A DNA stretch of 5,534 nt from Spirochaetaceae bacterium. GTDB lineage: Bacteria > Spirochaetota > Spirochaetia > Treponematales > Breznakiellaceae. Of the stretch, positions 1 through 5,060 are shown in pieces (within the stretch, counting starts at the first letter, position 1; each line of letters opens with the position of its first letter). Location of the stretch: NCBI GenBank assembly GCA_031255115.1, contig JAIRTD010000255.1:1-5534 (forward strand), given 5' to 3'. The notes beneath the pieces are model-generated. The model saw nothing but the letters and a program-made list of their open reading frames with translations. It did not search any database and was not told where the DNA came from. Both the position numbers and the translations under genes were made by a program.

Positions 1-1000
1 CACTTCTATGGTAAAGCTTTATACCCTGAAAGAAAAGGGGAAAAGCAAACGCAACTGCCGCGCCAAGGGCAAAAGGGAGCAGTATACGGAAACTTTCCCG
101 GAAAAGCCCCTGTTCGGGAAGTATGGAAAGGGGAACAAAGCGTGTATGCCCAAGCCTTTGCGCCAGGGCCTTTTTGCGCCACAGGGAAAGCCACGCGAGG
201 AACAGGACCGGAACAAGGATACAGATCAAAGGCAGGGGAATCCCGCTCATGATAAAAAGGCCGCCCCAGCAGAGGAGCAAAAAGCCTGACGCGGCAAGGC
301 GTTTTATACCGGAGGGACGCCGTAGAAGCCGCAGGGAACCAGCTGTCCATTCTTCCAGGGGCGGAGAAAGCACTTCAAGCATGAGGCAGGCCAGGGCGGC
401 AAGGGCAAAACCGGGCGCGCCGAACCAGGCCAGCGGCCCGAGGAGGGGAAGCGCCGGAACAAAAACCCGCCCGGCCCGGAAAAAAAAGAGCATAAGAAAC
501 GACGACGCGGCAAAAACAAGCAGGGGAAAAACCAGGGGCCTCGAAAACCCCTCTATTTTAAGGCTGTGGGGAATCCCCGAAAGCGCCCGGGCGACTTTTC
601 CTTTGAGGGCGGCCTGAGTCCCGGAAAAAAATCCGGACCGGGGAGGAATAAAGAGCCGCCTCCCCTCTTTGCCTATAAAGACCGAGCGGAGTTTTTCAGC
701 GTATCCGTCATCACGGGGGTCAACGCCGTCAATGTATTCCCGGTACTGATCAAGGGGAACCGCCTGTATCCCGTCAAAGCTATCGTAAAAAACCCTCTGG
801 CTGGATTCGGAAATAACCGTTTCTATGCCCGCTTCGGCAAGCAGGGAGCGCAGTTCCCGGTCATTGTACGAAGGATCAACGCTTATAACGCCATAGGAAA
901 GCCCGGCGGCGGGCAGGCCCCGGTACACCAGAAAACCAAAGCCCAGGGCAAGACCGAGGGAGACAAGACAGCACAGCAGCGTTGGTTTTTGGATACTCAT
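1..1000 (-). CDS. Multi-pass membrane protein of unknown function (C-terminus beyond window)
   Basis: An uninterrupted frame of 333 codons runs leftwards from ATG at 1000 to the window edge, so the C-terminus is missing. I do not recognise the family. Residues 8-26 form one hydrophobic segment, either an uncleaved signal anchor or a signal peptide. A polar region at about 27-152 follows, rich in charged residues and probably outside the cytoplasm. Hydrophobic stretches then occur at about 155-174, 178-211, 235-273 and 305-325, consistent with five or more further membrane spans. Basic clusters between them (for example RRPSGIKR near 227-234 and WRKK near 274) suit cytoplasmic loops. The start follows the DUF212 stop by nine bases, and an AGAGAG purine run overlaps that stop as a plausible ribosome binding site, so the two genes probably share a transcript. 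Sizeable plus-strand open frames cover the same bases, but this frame gives a coherent membrane topology and fits the neighbour. The gene is well supported; the function is not. Confidence 0.8.
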   Translation of the reverse strand, partial: MSIQKPTLLCCLVSLGLALGFGFLVYRGLPAAGLSYGVISVDPSYNDRELRSLLAEAGIETVISESSQRVFYDSFDGIQAVPLDQYREYIDGVDPRDDGYAEKLRSVFIGKEGRRLFIPPRSGFFSGTQAALKGKVARALSGIPHSLKIEGFSRPLVFPLLVFAASSFLMLFFFRAGRVFVPALPLLGPLAWFGAPGFALAALACLMLEVLSPPLEEWTAGSLRLLRRPSGIKRLAASGFLLLCWGGLFIMSGIPLPLICILVPVLFLAWLSLWRKKALAQRLGHTRFVPLSILPEQGLFRESFRILLPFALGAAVAFAFPLFFQGIKLYHRS

Positions 1001-1009
1001 GGATGCTCT

Positions 1010-1492
1010 CTAGAGTTTGGCAAAGGCCGCGGCAATAAAAATACCCAGGAGGACGCCGACCACCACCTCAAGGGGCGTATGGCCGAGAACTTCCTTGGTC
1101 GGGTGGTATTCAATATTAAATCTTTCGGCGACGCTTTTACCCAGAAGATTCAGCGAGCGGGCCTGCAGCCCCGACGAACGGCGCACCCCCACCGCGTCGC
1201 GTATGATTACCATGGCAAAGAAGAAGGTAATGATGAATAGATTTGAACCTATGCCTTCCAGAAAGGCCACCATGGTCGCCATGGTAGAAACCATAGCCGC
1301 ATGGCTTGAGGGCATGCCGCCGGTCCGCCATACAAAGGTTTCGACAACATCACGGGCTGTTTTTCGTTTTGACCTCAGGATAACAATGATTGTTTTGAGC
1401 AGTTGGGCAAAAATCCAACTCGAAATAGACGCAAGAAAAATCTGATTTTCAAAAAAAGCCTTTAGCGTCTGCCCTGTTACCGATACCGACAT
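1010..1492 (-). CDS. DUF212 / divergent PAP2 family membrane protein
   Basis: This 160-residue protein matches the DUF212 family, a divergent relative of the PAP2 acid phosphatase/haloperoxidase fold, and has about the usual family length. The signature pieces are in order: RTGGMPSSHAA at 56-66 (resembling the PAP2 PSGH motif), RDAVGVRR at 98-105 followed by a QARSLN segment, and LGHTPLEVVVG at 136-146 near the C-terminus. Hydrophobic segments at about 16-38, 67-99 and 141-158 make it an integral membrane protein. Relatives of PAP2 dephosphorylate lipid phosphates or similar substrates, but the activity of DUF212 members is not established, so no reaction is assigned. The ATG at 1492 is fixed by an in-frame TAA just six bases upstream. 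No Shine-Dalgarno sequence precedes it. It is the first gene of a leftward pair with the membrane protein at 1-1000 and is divergent from the pseudouridine synthase. Confidence 0.9.
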   Translation of the reverse strand: MSVSVTGQTLKAFFENQIFLASISSWIFAQLLKTIIVILRSKRKTARDVVETFVWRTGGMPSSHAAMVSTMATMVAFLEGIGSNLFIITFFFAMVIIRDAVGVRRSSGLQARSLNLLGKSVAERFNIEYHPTKEVLGHTPLEVVVGVLLGIFIAAAFAKL

Positions 1493-1498
1493 TACTTA

Positions 1499-1528
1499 AC
1501 AATCGCTTGTCAGCCCCCCCTTTGTCAA
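1499..1528 (-). promoter_or_regulatory. Candidate promoter of the DUF212 operon with a G7 spacer tract
   Basis: On the minus strand a perfect -35 hexamer TTGACA (1528 to 1523) is followed by 18 bases and then GATTGT (1504 to 1499), a weak -10 that keeps the A at position 2 and the T at position 6. The spacer contains seven G in a row. The -10 ends six bases before the ATG, so transcription would begin at or next to the start codon. The -35 is convincing; the -10 is weak. Confidence 0.45.
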
Positions 1529-1549
1529 GCCGGTACAATAGGGTATAAA
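1522..1549 (+). promoter_or_regulatory. Candidate promoter of the pseudouridine synthase operon
   Basis: TTGTCA at 1522-1527 (5 of 6 to the -35 consensus), a 16-base spacer, and TATAAA at 1544-1549 (5 of 6 to the -10 consensus). The -10 ends six bases before the ATG at 1556, so the predicted start of transcription falls at the start codon. The -35 lies on the same bases as the -35 of the opposing DUF212 promoter, so the two promoters probably compete for polymerase. TACAAT at 1534-1539 is an alternative -10 but lacks a well-placed -35. Confidence 0.5.
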
Positions 1550-1555
1550 GATAAT

Positions 1556-2587
1556 ATGGCGCTGGAACTGCGTGCCGCCGAGAACGATGACCAGAGACGG
1601 CTTGACCGCGTACTCCGTAAAAGCCTGGACGCCCTGCCCCTTTCGGCCATACACCGCCTGATCAGGACGGGCAAGGTACGGATAAACGGAAAAAAGGCCT
1701 CAGGAGAGTTCCGGGTCAGGGCGGGCGATACAATTACCGTAGAAGAAACCACGGGGAATTCCGTTGCGCAAGACAAGGCTCCCAAAGGCGGTTTTTATCC
1801 TGAAGGCGGCGGGGTTTATCAGGACAAAAGCGGCGAAAAAAGCCTTTCTATATTGTATGAAGACAGGGACCTTTTGATACTCAATAAACCTCGAGGCGTG
1901 CCGGTCCACGGCCAAAACAGCCTTGACACCCTGGCGCGGGCCTATCTTGAGGCAAAGCTCGCCCCTTCCCTTTCTTTTCGTCCTGGCCCCCTCCACCGGC
2001 TTGACTCCCCGACAAGCGGGATTCTGGCCTTTTCGGCGTCCCTCAGGGGCGCGCGGGAATTTACCCGGCTGCTTAGAGAAGGAAAACTCAAAAAATACTA
2101 TCTCGCCGTGGTTCAGGGTGAAGTAAAAGGGCCTGAAACCTGGGAGGACCTTCTTGTCAGAGATAAAAAAACCCGTACAAGCGCCGTTGTCCGGAACGGG
2201 GAAACAGCCGGAAAGGAACGGCCAAAGGCCGCCCTCACCCTTGTCCAGCCCCTTTTAACCACAGGGGAGCGCAGCCTGCTCCTCCTCGAAATCCGCACCG
2301 GAAGAACTCACCAGATACGGCTCCAGGCCGCCTCACGGGGCCGCCCCCTCTGGGGAGACCGCAAATACGGGGGAGCGCAAAACAGCGGGGGCATATTCCT
2401 CCACGCCCTGCTCCTCGTGTTTCCCGGACAGGACAATATTCCGGGCTTTCCAGCGTATTGCTTCGCCCCTCCTCCACGGAGCTTCCTCGAGGCCGTCGAA
2501 GACCTTTTTCGTTGTTCCGAAAAGAAATTATACGATTTATGTTCAGAAAAAACGGGAATAACCGTATATAATTATGAGTGTAAGTAA
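1556..2587 (+). CDS. RluA-family RNA pseudouridine synthase with S4 domain
   Basis: This 343-residue enzyme should isomerise specific uridines to pseudouridine in structured RNA, most likely 23S rRNA as in the RluC/RluD group. An S4 RNA-binding domain occupies about residues 14-62, and a polar linker follows to about 98. The catalytic domain opens with ILYEDRDLLILNKPRGVPVH at 99-118. The catalytic motif is HRLDSPTSG at 147-155, with Asp150 as the expected nucleophile, and GRTHQIRLQ at 249-257 is the conserved C-terminal RluA motif. The usual family end is reached near residue 318. A tail of about 25 residues, AT-rich in its DNA, follows and holds a possible promoter for the next gene. The ATG at 1556 leaves the S4 domain intact and no in-frame start codon lies close upstream; there is no good Shine-Dalgarno sequence (AGGG at 1540-1543 is 12 bases away). 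Family membership is certain; the target uridine, and hence the gene symbol, cannot be read from the sequence. Confidence 0.95.
   Translation: MALELRAAENDDQRRLDRVLRKSLDALPLSAIHRLIRTGKVRINGKKASGEFRVRAGDTITVEETTGNSVAQDKAPKGGFYPEGGGVYQDKSGEKSLSILYEDRDLLILNKPRGVPVHGQNSLDTLARAYLEAKLAPSLSFRPGPLHRLDSPTSGILAFSASLRGAREFTRLLREGKLKKYYLAVVQGEVKGPETWEDLLVRDKKTRTSAVVRNGETAGKERPKAALTLVQPLLTTGERSLLLLEIRTGRTHQIRLQAASRGRPLWGDRKYGGAQNSGGIFLHALLLVFPGQDNIPGFPAYCFAPPPRSFLEAVEDLFRCSEKKLYDLCSEKTGITVYNYECK
2542..2572 (+). promoter_or_regulatory. Possible internal promoter for the P-loop/Asp23 gene
   Basis: A perfect TATAAT at 2567-2572 lies in the last codons of the pseudouridine synthase gene, in an AT-rich patch that stands out from the GC-rich surroundings. 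TTCAGA at 2542-2547 (4 of 6) is the best -35, with a long 19-base spacer. Transcription from here would give a leader of about 90 bases before the GTG at 2669, including the hairpin at 2592-2608. The AT-rich patch also encodes the C-terminal tail, so the match could be incidental. Confidence 0.35.
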
Positions 2588-2591
2588 CACG

Positions 2592-2608
2592 CCGCCTTGC
2601 AAGGGCGG
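2592..2608 (+). other. Short GC hairpin in the leader of the P-loop/Asp23 gene
   Basis: CCGCC at 2592-2596 pairs with GGCGG at 2604-2608 across a seven-base loop, just after the pseudouridine synthase stop. Only three T follow (2610-2612), so it is a poor terminator. It could stabilise the mRNA end, partly attenuate read-through, or mean nothing. Confidence 0.3.
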
Positions 2609-2656
2609 GTTTATGGAGTATATTCCGGTATGTTCAGGGATATTTTCTGGTTCCTC

Positions 2657-2662
2657 AGAGGA
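2657..2662 (+). promoter_or_regulatory. Shine-Dalgarno site that decides the GTG start at 2669
   Basis: AGAGGA ends six bases before GTG at 2669, which is ideal spacing. The in-frame alternatives are worse: TTG at 2597 has no site, and ATG at 2630 has only GGAG (2615-2618) eleven bases away. The GTG also puts the first beta strand of the P-loop fold at the very N-terminus. Confidence 0.65.
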
Positions 2663-2668
2663 ATAAAA

Positions 2669-3493
2669 GTGTATGCCCTCATCGGTGAAAGCGGTACCGG
2701 AAAAAGCTTTCGGGCCAAACTCGTGGCCGAAAAAAACGGCATTGATGTTATCATTGATGACGGCCTTCTTATAAAGGATAACCGTATCCTCGAAGGCCAT
2801 TCGGCAAAAAAAGAAAAAACCTTTCTCGCCGCGGTCAAGGCCGCCCTTTTTGACGACAAGGCGCGGAGAGACGCCGTCGCCCGGCGGCTTCAGGCGGAAA
2901 AATTCAAAAAAATACTCATTCTGGGCACTTCCGAAAAAATGGTCGGCAAGATCGCCGCGCGGCTGCAGCTTCCCAATCCGGGGAAAATAATAAAAATCGA
3001 AGACATAGCCAGCCAGGAAGACATAGAACGGGCCATACGGACCCGCCGGGTCGAGGGCAAGCACGTGATTCCCGTTCCTTCCATCGAAATCAAACGGAAC
3101 TACCCGAATATTTTTTACGACGCCATCAAGATATTCAAAAAAAAATCGGTTCCCCTTCCCATACAGATAGGCGCGCCTCCCAAGATACACGAAAAATCAG
3201 TGGTGCGGCCCGAATATTCAAAAAAGGGAAAGGTGATTATTTCCGAAGCCGCCCTGAGCCAAATGGTTATCCACTGCGTTGACGAATACAATCATCAGAT
3301 ACGGATAAAAAAAATCGTGGTCAAGGATGACGATGCCGGATACCGTCTGGTCATTACCATTGACGTGCCCTACGGAACCCAGCTTGCGGGCAATATCCAC
3401 GAACTCCAGCAGTACCTTATTGACAATATAGAACGATATACTGGTATCCTCATTGAGGAAATAAACATCATTATCAACAAGATTATTCAATAG
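2669..3493 (+). CDS. P-loop NTPase fused to a C-terminal Asp23/Gls24-like domain
   Basis: From the GTG start the product has 274 residues and no signal peptide, so it is probably cytoplasmic. The N-terminus reads MYALIGESGTGKS, with a Walker A motif GESGTGKS at 6-13 directly after the first beta strand. An acidic IIDDG follows at 28-32. A second hydrophobic strand, KKILILGTSEK, lies at 80-90, and there is no textbook Walker B. A lysine-rich linker at about 154-187 leads to a C-terminal domain (187-270) that begins GKVIISEAALSQMV and ends with a TGILIEEINIII strand. This is the pattern of the Asp23/Gls24 (YloU) fold. I recall the same fusion in uncharacterised Firmicutes proteins, but cannot confirm that here. 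ATP or GTP binding is likely; the substrate and role are unknown. The next gene begins nine bases after the stop. An earlier ATG at 2630 would add 13 residues (MFRDIFWFLRGIK). The gene is unusually rich in A runs, including nine A at codons 157-159. Confidence 0.85.
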   Translation: MYALIGESGTGKSFRAKLVAEKNGIDVIIDDGLLIKDNRILEGHSAKKEKTFLAAVKAALFDDKARRDAVARRLQAEKFKKILILGTSEKMVGKIAARLQLPNPGKIIKIEDIASQEDIERAIRTRRVEGKHVIPVPSIEIKRNYPNIFYDAIKIFKKKSVPLPIQIGAPPKIHEKSVVRPEYSKKGKVIISEAALSQMVIHCVDEYNHQIRIKKIVVKDDDAGYRLVITIDVPYGTQLAGNIHELQQYLIDNIERYTGILIEEINIIINKIIQ

Positions 3494-3502
3494 GAGTTTT
3501 CC

Positions 3503-4708
3503 ATGTGTACAAGGTTGAAGGTCTTTGCGTTTCTTTTGCTTGCCGCTGTCAGCGCCGGACGGGGTTTTACCCAGAGCACGGACGCGCCGGGCGGGTCGGT
3601 TTCGGACGCCGGGAGCCTCTACACCACCCTCCCCCAGACCAGGAGCCGGCATTATGAAATATACGCCGAAGGCGGCGGGGAAGCGGCGGAAAAGCTGGCA
3701 AGAGAAATGGAAACCCGGTTTGAAGTTTACAACCGGCTTTTCCGTTTTGAGGAAAGCGCCCTGAGTTCTTCCCTCAGGGTCATTGCCTTTGAAAGCGCCG
3801 GCGCCTTTGACAACTATGTAAGCGCCCAGTTGGGCAGAAAACGCGACGGCGCCGTATACCTCCATTACCAGCGTCCCGAAAGGCGCGAACTGGTGCTGCT
3901 GCGTTCAGGCCCGGAGCGTGTTACGGCGCATCAGGCCTTTGTCCAGTTTTTACGGGCCTTTCTTCCCAATCCGCCGTCGTGGATACGGGACGGCTTTGCC
4001 GTGTATTTCAGCACCCTGGGCTTTACCGAAGCAGGAAATATCAACTATGAAGAAAACCTTGCCTGGCTTGATACAGTCAAGGCCTGGGGCAGGGAAACGC
4101 CGGAGATGGATTCGGTACTCATGGCGGACATTCGGGGCGATTTTGAAAATTTTATCCCCGCGGCCTGGGCCCTGGTATCCTTTCTCCTCAACAGCGGAAA
4201 CATTGATTACCAGAGAACCCTCTTTGAGTCGTTCTTGCTCCTAAAACCCGAAGCGGGCGCGGTGGAAAACAGCCGTATCATACAGGAACGCATGAACGCC
4301 TGGATCAACAGCGCCGCCTTTGCCCAGGACTACCGGAGTTATTTTGAACTGCGAAAAACCTTTGCCGAACTGGTGGACATGGGAAGAGCCTCCTACTACG
4401 CCGGGGACGCGGCAATGGCCGAGATGTATTTTCTCCAGGCCATAGAATTAAAACCGGACCACTACGCCCCCTATTACTACCTGGGCGTCATGGCCTATGA
4501 GCGGCGGAACTGGGACCTTGCCGAATTCTACTATGAAGCGGCCCTGGATAACGGCTCCGACCAGCCCCTTAGCTTTTATGCCCTGGGAATAAACGCCCTC
4601 TCGGCAGGCAGAAACGCCGACGCCAGGGTCCTCCTGAACCGGGCCGCCGAGGCCGACCCGGAACGGTACGGGGACAAGGTCCGGGAACTCTTGCAGCAGG
4701 CGCAATAG
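3503..4708 (+). CDS. Exported TPR protein with a degenerate peptidase-MA-like domain
   Basis: This 401-residue protein begins with a signal peptide: basic residues, a hydrophobic core at 6-17, then small residues, with cleavage plausible between about 18 and 24. It should act in the periplasm or at the envelope; there is no lipobox cysteine. Residues about 48-245 resemble the peptidase-MA-like (gluzincin) fold, with a helix around 140-150, then PPSWIRDGFAVYF at 157-169, which corresponds to the usual P-x-W-x-x-EG-x-A-x-Y segment. The zinc motif is not intact: HQAFV stands where HExxH is expected (143-147), and Asp163 replaces the usual third-ligand Glu, so it is probably not a peptidase. The C-terminal part (about 290-391) holds three tetratricopeptide repeats with typical A-x-x-x-Y/F-x-x-A-L patterns, suggesting a protein-binding role. 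AGGAG at 3492-3496 overlaps the stop of the preceding gene and gives ideal spacing to the ATG, so co-expression with the P-loop/Asp23 protein is likely. The partner is unknown. Confidence 0.88.
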   Translation: MCTRLKVFAFLLLAAVSAGRGFTQSTDAPGGSVSDAGSLYTTLPQTRSRHYEIYAEGGGEAAEKLAREMETRFEVYNRLFRFEESALSSSLRVIAFESAGAFDNYVSAQLGRKRDGAVYLHYQRPERRELVLLRSGPERVTAHQAFVQFLRAFLPNPPSWIRDGFAVYFSTLGFTEAGNINYEENLAWLDTVKAWGRETPEMDSVLMADIRGDFENFIPAAWALVSFLLNSGNIDYQRTLFESFLLLKPEAGAVENSRIIQERMNAWINSAAFAQDYRSYFELRKTFAELVDMGRASYYAGDAAMAEMYFLQAIELKPDHYAPYYYLGVMAYERRNWDLAEFYYEAALDNGSDQPLSFYALGINALSAGRNADARVLLNRAAEADPERYGDKVRELLQQAQ

Positions 4709-4723
4709 GATTCCTGTTTCAAA

Positions 4724-4739
4724 CCCAAGCGGGCTTGGG
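4724..4739 (+). other. Short perfect hairpin after the TPR gene
   Basis: CCCAAGC (4724-4730) and GCTTGGG (4733-4739) are exact complements with two bases between, so six pairs and a four-base loop are realistic. No T run follows, so it is not a classical terminator by itself. It could protect the 3' end of the upstream transcript. Confidence 0.4.
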
Positions 4740-4761
4740 AGCAGAGCGGATCGGCTATTAC

Positions 4762-4797
4762 CGGGCTTTTTGCAGCACCCCGCCTATGATTTTTTTT
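4762..4797 (+). terminator. Possible Rho-independent terminator after the TPR gene
   Basis: CGGG at 4762-4765 can pair with CCCG at 4779-4782, and eight T follow at 4790-4797. The stem is short, the loop is 13 bases, and seven bases separate stem and T run. The T run in a GC-rich setting just after the operon end is the main support; the stem is weak. Confidence 0.35.
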
Positions 4798-4803
4798 GAA
4801 TGT

Positions 4804-4836
4804 CAACACGCACACGCAACACACGCACACACAAAC
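4804..4836. repeat. CA-rich low-complexity tract
   Basis: Almost every base is C or A in an imperfect CA dinucleotide pattern broken by a few G. It is bracketed by direct repeats of TGTCAA at 4801-4806 and 4843-4848, each of which reads as TTGACA on the opposite strand. Short minus-strand frames across it give only a cysteine-valine repeat and are not believable proteins. Its composition differs from everything else in the window. Confidence 0.6.
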
Positions 4837-4906
4837 AGAACGTGTCAATAGGTCAGGTCGAACTTTGAATTTTGAAACAGGGGCTTTGGACAGCCAAAAC
4901 GCGCAA

Positions 4907-4988
4907 GGGATAGAAGCGGAAATCCCGCAGACCCCCTGCGGGGGTCGAGGAATTGGAGCGGATAGCCCGGTCCGGCGCCTGCGCCGGA
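4907..4988. repeat. Two-module palindromic intergenic repeat
   Basis: Two related 16-base units, AGAAGCGGAAATCCCG (4912-4927) and TGGAGCGGATAGCCCG (4954-4969), agree at 12 positions and start 42 bases apart. Each runs into a strong palindrome. The first palindrome can fold in two exclusive ways: CCCGCAG/CTGCGGG (4924-4930 with 4936-4942) or GACCCCC/GGGGGTC (4930-4936 with 4940-4946). The second is TCCGGCGC/GCGCCGGA (4971-4978 with 4981-4988), eight perfect pairs around two bases. GGGAT/ATCCC (4907-4911, 4922-4926) adds a further inverted repeat at the left. No T run follows on either strand, so these are not simple terminators. The layout resembles dispersed REP-like elements, but only a genome search would show that it is repeated. 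Confidence 0.55.
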
Positions 4989-5004
4989 TGCGCCCAAAAT
5001 AAAC

Positions 5005-5054
5005 TTGACATTCGGCCTGTTGTTATTGCGGTATTTATACCGGCGTGATAAAAT
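5005..5054 (+). promoter_or_regulatory. Candidate promoter region of the M48 lipoprotein gene
   Basis: Two overlapping readings exist. A good -10, TAAAAT at 5049-5054 (5 of 6), has a weak -35 TTGCGG at 5026-5031 with a 17-base spacer, and ends six bases before the ATG. A perfect TTGACA at 5005-5010 pairs only with TATTTA at 5032-5037 across an overlong 21-base spacer. No Shine-Dalgarno sequence lies between either -10 and the ATG. Confidence 0.45.
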
Positions 5055-5060
5055 ACCCCC

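Larger units (their letters stand above)
4713..4881. repeat. 11-base inverted repeat enclosing a 147-base intergenic segment
   Basis: CCTGTTTCAAA at 4713-4723 has its exact reverse complement TTTGAAACAGG at 4871-4881. The segment between them contains the short hairpin, the T8 tract and the CA-rich tract. No clear target-site duplication flanks it and it encodes no protein, so it could be the ends of a small non-autonomous element, a long-range RNA helix, or a coincidence. Confidence 0.4.

Noticed and set aside
123..617. 164-codon arginine-rich open frame on the plus strand
   Set aside because: It is antisense to the membrane protein at 1-1000. The extreme basic content is the complement of leucine/proline/alanine codons, and no family is recognisable.
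566..1240. 224-codon open frame on the plus strand
   Set aside because: It overlaps the recognised DUF212 gene and the long minus-strand membrane protein, shows no family motif and has a low-complexity basic composition typical of an antisense shadow.
1156..1250. Possible frameshift in the DUF212 gene because several frames are open here
   Set aside because: The 160-codon frame holds all family motifs in order at the expected length, so the gene is intact.
2597..2668. Upstream TTG start for the P-loop/Asp23 gene
   Set aside because: TTG at 2597 lies in the loop of a hairpin with no ribosome binding site, and the extra 24 residues do not fit the usual start of a P-loop protein. GTG at 2669 has an ideal site.
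2543..3190. 215-codon minus-strand open frame opposite the P-loop gene
   Set aside because: The plus strand here carries a Walker A motif and a proper ribosome binding site. The antisense frame is rich in Phe and Gly from complementing AAA and GCC codons.
3218..3865. 215-codon minus-strand open frame
   Set aside because: It spans the junction of two supported plus-strand genes and has no recognisable domain.
4796..4850. CA-rich tract considered as a CRISPR array or a short protein gene
   Set aside because: There is no regular repeat-spacer spacing, only dinucleotide-like low complexity, and the frames across it encode cysteine-valine repeats.
4924..4988. GC palindromes considered as Rho-independent terminators
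   Set aside because: Neither palindrome is followed by a T run on either strand, and a promoter with a gene start comes directly after them.
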